Origin: Promethearchaeota archaeon
Lineage (GTDB): Archaea > Asgardarchaeota > Lokiarchaeia > Sigynarchaeales > SOKP01
Length of the DNA: 13,872 bases
Reading direction: 5' to 3'
NCBI GenBank assembly: GCA_014729315.1
Contig: WJKD01000582.1
Span: forward strand, 1 to 13,872
Shown: piece after piece, positions 7,375 through 13,872 of the stretch
Layout of the letters: every line of letters begins with the position of its first letter
Numbering within the stretch: the stretch's first letter is position 1
Translations under genes and position numbers: made by a program
Notes under the pieces: generated by a model
What the model saw: only the letters and a program-made list of their open reading frames with translations
Databases searched by the model: none
Told to the model about the DNA's origin: nothing

Positions 7375-7530
7375 TTACCTTCAGGTGTATTTTTTATTAT
7401 ATTATTGAATAACTCTTAAATTTTGAACTTTACGACTTCATACCTCTATGATCTTTTAATTAATAAAAAGAATAGCAACGAGTTATATTAGTATAATTCA
7501 TTAAATCAAGCAAAGTTTGGTAATGAGAGA

Positions 7531-7540
7531 GTTTATATAA
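7531..7540 (+). promoter_or_regulatory. TATA box of the histidine kinase gene
   Basis: GTTTATATAA is the best archaeal TATA match in the window. Its centre is about 31 bases before ATG 7567, which places the predicted transcription start within about 5 bases of the ATG. No Shine-Dalgarno sequence precedes the ATG, so the mRNA is probably leaderless or nearly so. Confidence 0.6.
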
Positions 7541-7566
7541 GCGGAGTCTAACCATAAATTAAGCTG

Positions 7567-8682
7567 ATGAATGAAAAAATAGTCGAACATTTTAAGGTTC
7601 CAGAATCAATTATAGAAAAATGGCAACGACTAATTGATGCGTTAGCTAGACTTTTGAATGTACCCACAGCTCTCATTATGAAAATAGAACTTCCATACTT
7701 GAGAGCACTTATTTCAAGCAACACTAAAGGAAATGCGATTCCATCAAATTATAAAGAAGAGATCTATGGAAAATATTGTGAAGAGACAATACAAAGTAAA
7801 AAACTTCACGAAGTTCCCAACGCGTTAAAAGATCCTAATTATAAGAATAAACCTGGATTAGAGTCTAACAAACTAATTTTCTATCTCGGTTTTCCGTTAG
7901 AATGGCCTACAGGGGATGTTTTCGGGACCATATGCATATTAGATAAGAAAGAAAGATATCTATCTCAAGAGCAAAAAGATGTGATGCGTGAAATGAAAGT
8001 ATCCGTAGACGCTCATCTCGAACTTATCTATAAAAATGAACTTCTGAAAAAGGCACAACAAAAAATAAAGTATCAAAGAGATAATTTAAGACTATTGAAT
8101 TCAACTATACAACACGATATAGCAAATAATTTGACCTATATTAAAGGATTTTTAGAGTTAAAGCAATCAAACTCAGAATTACCGAAAGATTTCAGTACTG
8201 AGTTTTTGCCATATTTGCAAAATTCTATAGAATCGATTAATAATATAAAAAAATTAGAAGATTTATTCACAAAGAAAAAAACACTTAGAGAAATGCAACC
8301 GAAAAAAGTTATTCAAAAGATTAAAAACAAATATTCGAAAAATTTGAAGGTTAAGGGCTCTTGTACTGTAAAAGCTGACGAATTTCTTAACCTCCTCCTT
8401 AAGGAATTGATAAGAAACGCTTTTAAACATACAAATACTCCAAAAGTCGAGCTTCTACTTTCTGAAAACGAGACACAAAGCATTATTGAAATTCAAGATT
8501 TTGGTCCGGGGTTACCAGACGAGATTGTAATTTCATATTTTAAGGATAATAATTCGCAAAGAGAATTAAAAGGACTCACTCTCGTCCAAAAAATAATGAA
8601 AAGATATGACGGAATAATTACATACGAGAGAAATAGCAAGGGTGCCTTATTTAAATTAATATGGCCCAAAACCTCGATTTAA
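7567..8682 (+). CDS. Soluble GAF-domain sensor histidine kinase
   Basis: This is a 371-residue cytosolic sensor kinase. Residues about 15-155 form a GAF-type sensor domain (core near 103-125 with FYLGFPLEW and FGTICILD), followed by a linking coiled coil (150-178). The dimerisation/phosphoacceptor helix carries H183 in QHDIANNLTYIKGFLEL. The HATPase domain has the N-box LLKELIRNAFKHT (277-289; E280, N284) and the G1 box DFGPGLP (311-317). The second glycine box is degenerate, RELKGLTLV (332-340), and the ATP lid is short. It should autophosphorylate on histidine and pass phosphate to a response regulator, but no receiver domain is in the window and the signal sensed by the GAF domain cannot be read from the sequence. 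It is divergent from the phosphatase gene and convergent with the peptidase gene. Confidence 0.92.
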   Translation: MNEKIVEHFKVPESIIEKWQRLIDALARLLNVPTALIMKIELPYLRALISSNTKGNAIPSNYKEEIYGKYCEETIQSKKLHEVPNALKDPNYKNKPGLESNKLIFYLGFPLEWPTGDVFGTICILDKKERYLSQEQKDVMREMKVSVDAHLELIYKNELLKKAQQKIKYQRDNLRLLNSTIQHDIANNLTYIKGFLELKQSNSELPKDFSTEFLPYLQNSIESINNIKKLEDLFTKKKTLREMQPKKVIQKIKNKYSKNLKVKGSCTVKADEFLNLLLKELIRNAFKHTNTPKVELLLSENETQSIIEIQDFGPGLPDEIVISYFKDNNSQRELKGLTLVQKIMKRYDGIITYERNSKGALFKLIWPKTSI

Positions 8683-8743
8683 TTAATTTGCTTTATTTCT
8701 TACAATCTCTCCTTAAATTTATATTTCGGAGAAAAGACTAAGT

Positions 8744-8752
8744 AAAAAAAAA
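8744..8752 (-). terminator. T9 tract, likely terminator of the C25 peptidase gene
   Basis: On the minus strand a run of nine T starts 18 bases after the peptidase stop codon, in the 88-base gap between convergent genes. Position and length fit an archaeal U-tract terminator. No strong hairpin precedes it. Confidence 0.5.
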
Positions 8753-8770
8753 TATGAATTATATGGTAGT

Positions 8771-11700
8771 TTATTCTCGATTTTTTAAGGTTTTCATTTC
8801 TTTCTTCTTATAATACAATGTTAAGGCAATAAGTGATATACATCCAACAGAAAAGACCGTAAGTAATAATGGAAAGAAGAGGCTTAGCTCATCTAAATCG
8901 GTTTTATCCTCTGAATTGTCATCTCCTTCATTATCTTCATTATTTTGCGTTGGTGGACTCTGCCTGATACTTAAATCATTATAAAAAGAAGTAGCGAAAG
9001 AATTTACCCCGTCATCGCTATATTGAAAGTAATATGTATAATTCTCGACTTTAAAATCCAAATAAAGAAATAACACATAAAAGCAACCATCAACATAATC
9101 AACATCAGCTCTATTTTCTTTAAACAATGAGTATGGATGGTTATCTATTACTACAAGGACTGAAGAGGATGTATCATTATCTGGGTCAGAATAATTCACT
9201 CTAAAGGATATTAAAGTATTTTCATTCCCTCTTTTTGGACTAACGGATAAATCACTTAAATTTGGCTTATTATGTATTCTTAAATTACATTCAGAAGTTT
9301 CAAAAGAGTGTTCTCCATCGCTACAGTTGAAATGATAAACATAACTATATGGGGATAATGGTAAATATGTATAATTTACGTAAGAGACTCCATCGGCGTA
9401 ATTGTTATCATAATAAATTTTAGTCATCACATAAGAAGTCCCGTTTATTACTAAGTTTATTTGAGTAGGTGCATCATTATCTAAATCGGTATAAACAATA
9501 CGAAATGCGACTCTTACATCAGGATAACCACTTGTCGGTAGTGGATAAGATGTGGTTAAAATCGGCTTAGAATGGACTTTTAAATCGAAGTTTGTAATTG
9601 TGGAAATTGAATTGGTATTATCATCACTACAATAGAAAGCGTAGCTATAATTTCCAGATTTGGGATCTAACTCAATTGATACTTCGTATATGCATCCGTC
9701 TGTGTAATCATTGTCCTGATCGTCTTGCTTAACCATATCGTAATGTCCAACAAAATAAACCACCAGCCGAATAAATATGGGCGCTTCGTTGTCCAGATCT
9801 GTGTAGTTAACTCTGAAAACAATGGGATTATCACCGTAACTTATTTTCGGACTAACTGACATATCAGTAATAGACGGTTTTAAATGAATTCGTAAATCAT
9901 TCATAAGTGGTATGAAGATATTAGTATGTCCGTCACTACAATAGAACCAATATGTATAATTATAAGCCGCTTGGGGTAAATAACTTGAAATTATATAAAT
10001 ACATCCATCGGTATAGTCGTAATCTGAAGCGTCTTGTTTTATCATTGGATAATACGTACCATTTATAATCACCCTAATTTCTGTAGGTGCATCGTTATTA
10101 AAGTCTGTATAATTAACTCTGAATCTTATTAGAGTGTCTGGATAAGCAATCTTTGGAGTTACAGTCGGGTCTGTGAGACGAGGATATTTTGAAGGGTATT
10201 GAAAAGATTTTTGCTCGTAATCATAATCGTCAGTATATATTTCAACATCATCGATTAACCAACCTCTATAATAATTATAGAGATAATCTCTTGTGTCGAA
10301 ACGAAACCTTATGTAAACATTAGCATTTCCACAATATTTAGAGATGTTAAGATTAATATGTTCCCAAGGCTCACAGCGATAATCTACCCTATAGATCTCT
10401 TCCCAATCTATTCTATTTGTCGAAATAAACACTTGGCCAATATCGTAATAACCAGAATGTTCCTTATCCATCCAATGATAAAAACTCAAAAAAGCCGAGT
10501 TTACATCTGACAGATTAATCGAATTTGAAATGACATCACCATATTCTCTACGACCTGTGTTAAAGTCTCCGGTTGATTCCATCCCAAACCACATGGCATA
10601 ATTAGGTGAGTGACATGGATTGGGCCAAGGACTAAATATACTGGTAAAATGCCATAAACCATTAATAGCTCTCCAATTGGCAAGCCCGTTATCAAAGTTA
10701 TCTGAAAAAATGACAGGATTAACTGTGTTGTTTTTTTGATTTATATTATTATTAAAATTTAATTCCCCATTTCGTCTTGGAGTATCGCAACTAATATTGT
10801 ACATACCGTAATCTTGAGGATTCCAAGTATATGATAAAGTATAGTTTTCATGAAGTTGGAGATTGGGAATGCAAATAACGTCTTTCACATCATTGTTTAT
10901 CCTTAGATATAATTCTACATCAGACTCATTTTTGCTACCATTATTTGTTACTGTTGCATTAATGATGTAGCTCTCTCCTCGAAATATTTTTAATGGTAGT
11001 TCAAGATCAACCATCAAATCCCTTTTAATACGAGATAAAACTGATATATTGTTGTTTTGAATATTAAATTCTCCTTGCCGCAATGGAGTACTGCAAGAAA
11101 TGTTGTAGATACCGTAACTTTGAGGAGTCCAATTATAGGTTATAGTATTGCTTTCACCTGATTGAAGATTTGGAATATAAGTTGTATTTTTTATTTCATC
11201 ATTTATACTTAGATTAAATTCCACACCATATTCAGTATTGGGACCTTCGTTAGAGATTGTCGCGTTAATCAAATACGATGCTTCAAAGGCGGTTATCGAT
11301 GGAGCCTCTAATTGAACGGATAAATCTCTTCGTACATTGGCAAACTTTGTAACACGATTATTGGGAAGATAAAATTCTGAGCTCTTCGGTGGAGCGTATG
11401 CTGTAAAATTAAACGCACCATATATTTGAGGTGTCCAGTCGTAGGTTATCCTTCCATGTTCTCCGGAAGTTAAATTAGAAATATCAATATCTTTGATAAC
11501 TTGGCCGTTGCAATTTAAAGAGAGCTCAACATCTGAGATTTCTTTCAATCCCGCATTTATAACTGTTGCATTTACCTTATATGTCTCGGTAATGTTTGGA
11601 TTACTTGGAATTTCTAAATTGACTTCTAAATCGTGGTCGACCTTAAATATAGTCATATCGGGGTCTCCGAATAAGGTAAACATTTCAAATTCTGCCTTTG

Positions 11701-13660
11701 TTGCATCTTCACTTGGAGCCCATGGATAGCCAACCCCATCCGTAGAGACATATTTGTCGAACATATACATTTTTCCAAAATTAAGAACATGTCCCATTTT
11801 AGCTGATTTACCAACATAATTGTTATAAGATGATTGATAATCGGGATAAATTGATGCAAAAAAACCCTTATCCAATTCGTCATTATATCCGCTATAACTT
11901 ACCCTAGTTGAAGCGATAACACTAACAACGCCCTTATTTTCTGCTTTTAATATAGCTTCAGCAAAACAATCTGAATAGGAATAATCGAAGCGACCGGATA
12001 GACAATTTATTGAAAACATTACTGGGAGTATATCACCATTATTCAATTCATTTATATTATTGACGCTAAAATAAGGATGTCCCCATCCGTACCACTCTCC
12101 ATGATCTCGATGGTTAACCAAAAATGTTCCGCCATTAATCGCATCTATTACATCTTGAGTCGAACCCGTATAACTTCCCCCAGTATATACTTTTGTAATG
12201 TCATAACCCTTTGTTTCAAGAAAACTACTAACATTTTCACACGTGTCAATAAAAAAGCGTCCGTATTGATCGTAGGCCGCCATTGTTATATTTCTTCGCC
12301 ATGGATCGCTTTGATTGAATCCAATTTCATAATTAATAATTTTATCGACAACCACACTTAGTTCAGTTTCATTTTTTACGGGTAATCTTCCCGTGAAAAT
12401 ATCAGGAAAATAATCTCCTCCATCAACAGTTGCGTAATAAAGGTCAGTGGCGGTTAAGGTTCCATGATAAGGATGAATAGTTTTGTAATGAGTAGGAAAC
12501 AAATCAGAATCACCTACAAGTAACAAATAAGTTGGTGCAGGACTCCAAGTATCGTAGGCATCTTTAATATAGCTGCTTATTTCATCAGCACTTGGATTAG
12601 TCCCAATACTCGTTAAATTGACGATTTTAGTCAATAATCCTTTATTTGATTTATGTTGAGCTAAGGGTAAAATTTCCTCATAAAATTCATCTGGAGTAAT
12701 AATTAAATAATCTGCGCCATCAGCTTCTACTTGACTTCTATCTAATGATTTTGTTTTTAAAGGAGCCTCATAATTAAGATATAAAGATTCAAAAAACGAG
12801 GAAAATTCTTCTGATTCATGATTTTCTTTGTTATTTTTTTTAATATTCTCGTTATCTCTAATTAAATTTCCAATTTGATAATTCAATTCTATTTCAAGTT
12901 CTTTAAAAACTCTAAGCATTTTAGACGCGCAGTTGTATTGAACGGGATAAATCACCAAAAGCATAGTCCGATGCCGTCTAATAATACCTATTTCTTTAAG
13001 TTCTACAATATTTTTGGGAAAAAATTCGTCTTTATCGTAAAAAGAAGCGTTTTTTTCAAAAGCAACTTCATTATCATCACATTCAGCTATTATCTTTTGA
13101 GAGGGATACACATTATATCCTATTTTTTCTACATAATTTGATTTAGTTATCGAGATATCTATATTAGCTGAAATAGGCACATCTAAATATATCCCCTTGC
13201 TTGGAAGTTCAGGTATACCCCTATGGACCATTTGCCCACCCTCCGCTATCGACAATTTTTGATAGTTTTGACCATAAGAATCCTCAATATTCTGTACATT
13301 TATATCAGAAAGAGAAAAGGATAAGCTTAAACCTTCGCAATCTTGTCTTAAAATTCTAATTTCTGGAGGTGATACTTCTTTGGTTCCTTTAGTTTGATCT
13401 TGAGATACAATATTTAAACTTACATCTTCACTGTTCTTTTCTCTCTCTTCAGTTATTGATGACAATTCGTCTTTAATAGGTTTAGAAATAAGTGGATCTT
13501 TTATTTTTTCATTTTGTTGAGTTATTGGACTATCCCTTGAATTACTATAAATCTGATCCGTAGAAAATAGAATAATAGGATTTACTGCAAACGAGAAGCA
13601 TAATATTAAAAAAAGTATTGTGAATCTAATGTCTTTTATTTTAATTTTTGACGCACTCAA
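8771..13660 (-). CDS. Secreted membrane-anchored C25 (gingipain-like) peptidase
   Basis: This 1629-residue surface protein is laid out as follows. The signal peptide or anchor has a hydrophobic core at 12-33. A low-complexity region runs to about 95. A C25-type propeptide-like domain spans about 98-262. The catalytic C25 domain (about 315-672) has H520 in NHRDHGEW and C553 in SINCLSGRF, the His/Cys dyad of gingipains, and ends in TLFGDPDM. Three CARDB-like Ig domains cover 675-975, followed by a MAM/immune-inhibitor-A-like beta-sandwich at about 984-1145 (SDNFDNGLANW ... GWLIDDVEIY). Four beta repeats of about 100 residues cover 1160-1569. An acidic linker (1572-1590) leads to a membrane helix (1593-1616) and a basic tail KKKEM. 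Many N-x-S/T sequons fit archaeal surface glycosylation. It probably cleaves extracellular proteins or processes envelope proteins; substrate unknown. The start is TTG 13660, supported by AGGAG nine bases upstream and by the absence of an early ATG. Confidence 0.93.
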   Translation of the reverse strand: MSASKIKIKDIRFTILFLILCFSFAVNPIILFSTDQIYSNSRDSPITQQNEKIKDPLISKPIKDELSSITEEREKNSEDVSLNIVSQDQTKGTKEVSPPEIRILRQDCEGLSLSFSLSDINVQNIEDSYGQNYQKLSIAEGGQMVHRGIPELPSKGIYLDVPISANIDISITKSNYVEKIGYNVYPSQKIIAECDDNEVAFEKNASFYDKDEFFPKNIVELKEIGIIRRHRTMLLVIYPVQYNCASKMLRVFKELEIELNYQIGNLIRDNENIKKNNKENHESEEFSSFFESLYLNYEAPLKTKSLDRSQVEADGADYLIITPDEFYEEILPLAQHKSNKGLLTKIVNLTSIGTNPSADEISSYIKDAYDTWSPAPTYLLLVGDSDLFPTHYKTIHPYHGTLTATDLYYATVDGGDYFPDIFTGRLPVKNETELSVVVDKIINYEIGFNQSDPWRRNITMAAYDQYGRFFIDTCENVSSFLETKGYDITKVYTGGSYTGSTQDVIDAINGGTFLVNHRDHGEWYGWGHPYFSVNNINELNNGDILPVMFSINCLSGRFDYSYSDCFAEAILKAENKGVVSVIASTRVSYSGYNDELDKGFFASIYPDYQSSYNNYVGKSAKMGHVLNFGKMYMFDKYVSTDGVGYPWAPSEDATKAEFEMFTLFGDPDMTIFKVDHDLEVNLEIPSNPNITETYKVNATVINAGLKEISDVELSLNCNGQVIKDIDISNLTSGEHGRITYDWTPQIYGAFNFTAYAPPKSSEFYLPNNRVTKFANVRRDLSVQLEAPSITAFEASYLINATISNEGPNTEYGVEFNLSINDEIKNTTYIPNLQSGESNTITYNWTPQSYGIYNISCSTPLRQGEFNIQNNNISVLSRIKRDLMVDLELPLKIFRGESYIINATVTNNGSKNESDVELYLRINNDVKDVICIPNLQLHENYTLSYTWNPQDYGMYNISCDTPRRNGELNFNNNINQKNNTVNPVIFSDNFDNGLANWRAINGLWHFTSIFSPWPNPCHSPNYAMWFGMESTGDFNTGRREYGDVISNSINLSDVNSAFLSFYHWMDKEHSGYYDIGQVFISTNRIDWEEIYRVDYRCEPWEHINLNISKYCGNANVYIRFRFDTRDYLYNYYRGWLIDDVEIYTDDYDYEQKSFQYPSKYPRLTDPTVTPKIAYPDTLIRFRVNYTDFNNDAPTEIRVIINGTYYPMIKQDASDYDYTDGCIYIISSYLPQAAYNYTYWFYCSDGHTNIFIPLMNDLRIHLKPSITDMSVSPKISYGDNPIVFRVNYTDLDNEAPIFIRLVVYFVGHYDMVKQDDQDNDYTDGCIYEVSIELDPKSGNYSYAFYCSDDNTNSISTITNFDLKVHSKPILTTSYPLPTSGYPDVRVAFRIVYTDLDNDAPTQINLVINGTSYVMTKIYYDNNYADGVSYVNYTYLPLSPYSYVYHFNCSDGEHSFETSECNLRIHNKPNLSDLSVSPKRGNENTLISFRVNYSDPDNDTSSSVLVVIDNHPYSLFKENRADVDYVDGCFYVLFLYLDFKVENYTYYFQYSDDGVNSFATSFYNDLSIRQSPPTQNNEDNEGDDNSEDKTDLDELSLFFPLLLTVFSVGCISLIALTLYYKKKEMKTLKNRE
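8954..10183 (-). repeat. Four tandem ~100-residue Ig-like repeats in the peptidase
   Basis: Units start near residues 1160, 1263, 1367 and 1467. Each carries SPK or TPK, F-R-V-x-Y-[ST]-D-x-x-N-[DE], a V-I-x-G/N strand, D-Y-[TV/A]-DG, a Y-x-Y-x-F-x-x-SD strand and a final L-x-[IV]-H-x-KP. The acidic D-x-DND turns could bind calcium. They look like stalk modules that hold the catalytic domain away from the membrane. Confidence 0.85.
10721..11638 (-). repeat. Three tandem CARDB-like Ig domains in the peptidase
   Basis: Units of about 100 residues begin at DHDLEVNLEIP, RRDLSVQLEAP and KRDLMVDLELP. Each contains Y-x-[IV]-NATV/I-x-N-x-G, a V-E-x-x-L strand, and an ending W-T/N-PQ-x-YG-x-[FY]-N. 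This is the typical CARDB adhesion-domain pattern found in archaeal and bacterial surface proteins. Confidence 0.82.
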
Positions 13661-13669
13661 AATCGTTTT

Positions 13670-13674
13670 CTCCT
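13670..13674 (-). promoter_or_regulatory. Shine-Dalgarno AGGAG deciding the TTG start of the peptidase
   Basis: AGGAG lies 9 bases before TTG 13660 on the minus strand. No ATG or GTG occurs between it and the hydrophobic signal segment, so the rare TTG is the supported start. Confidence 0.7.
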
Positions 13675-13704
13675 ATAATGGAATCTTTATTTATTTCATA
13701 ATTT

Positions 13705-13713
13705 CTATAAATC
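13705..13713 (-). promoter_or_regulatory. Candidate TATA box of the peptidase gene
   Basis: GATTTATAG on the minus strand puts the predicted transcription start near 13683, giving a leader of about 22 bases that just contains the AGGAG site. The geometry TATA, start, ribosome site, TTG is self-consistent. The rest of 13714-13872 shows no gene I can support. Confidence 0.45.
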
Positions 13714-13872
13714 GTGGAAAAATCTTTGGCTATTAAAACCCATTGGACTAACTTTGAAATAATGGGATTAATTAGGAAAATTTTACTAATTTTCTATCTT
13801 AAAATAAAATTTTATTGAGAGATTTTGAACGAGATTCCTTAATGTGGAACTTTCCTCATTTATTCCCTCCTA

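Noticed and set aside
7126..7419. Plus-strand open frame of 97 codons
   Set aside because: Antisense to the phosphatase frame, where the motif evidence is on the minus strand.
8707..8732. TCTCC / GGAGA inverted repeat between the convergent genes as a hairpin terminator
   Set aside because: The stem is only five bases with a loop of about 16, and no T-tract follows it on the plus strand.
11493..13141. Several short frames opposite or overlapping the peptidase gene (11493-11729, 11653-11883, 12077-12361, 12875-13141)
   Set aside because: All fall inside the well-supported peptidase coding sequence in other frames and show no domain or composition signal of their own.
13842..13872. Possible plus-strand gene starting at ATG 13842 and running off the right edge
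   Set aside because: Only ten codons are visible, with no Shine-Dalgarno site and only a vague TATA-like stretch upstream; not enough to call.

Overview
The window is strongly AT-rich and reads as an archaeal, most likely Asgard (Lokiarchaeia-like), genome fragment. The main pointers are an Arf-type small GTPase fused to a longin-like domain, a large helical-repeat/TPR protein, a very large gingipain-type surface peptidase with sequon-rich Ig-like repeats, archaeal TATA elements, and a mix of leaderless and Shine-Dalgarno starts. The lineage is inferred from protein style; no rRNA or other phylogenetic marker is present.

Layout, left to right: (1) 3-863 (+), the 3' part of an Arf-like GTPase gene whose start lies left of the window, with a C-terminal longin-like domain and a leucine where Arf has its catalytic glutamine. 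(2) 1019-2689 (+), an IlvD/Edd dehydratase, almost abutting in convergent orientation (3) a TPR protein of about 880 residues on the minus strand (2706-5354). (4) An AT-rich intergenic stretch of about 245 bp with two inverted repeats. (5) 5600-6778 (-), an unrecognised soluble protein with a possible divergent J-domain-like HPD segment. (6) 6880-7374 (-), a dual-specificity-type protein phosphatase with an intact catalytic core but no usable start codon in its frame; its upstream coding continues in another frame. (7) 7567-8682 (+), a soluble GAF-domain histidine kinase behind a clear TATA box, probably leaderless. (8) 8771-13660 (-), a secreted, membrane-anchored C25 (gingipain-like) peptidase of 1629 residues filling the right third.

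Genes are mostly single units with alternating orientation, and I see no operon that defines a pathway. The common theme is signalling and scaffolding: a small GTPase, a TPR scaffold, a protein phosphatase and a histidine kinase, plus one branched-chain or sugar-acid dehydratase and one cell-surface protease. I found no CRISPR array, tRNA, rRNA, transposase or integrase. No gene-free stretch exceeds 300 bases. The observations most worth following are the GTPase-longin fusion with its natural Q-to-L change, the broken phosphatase gene with a correctly phased T TTA AAA heptamer, and the 58-residue helical repeat of the TPR protein.
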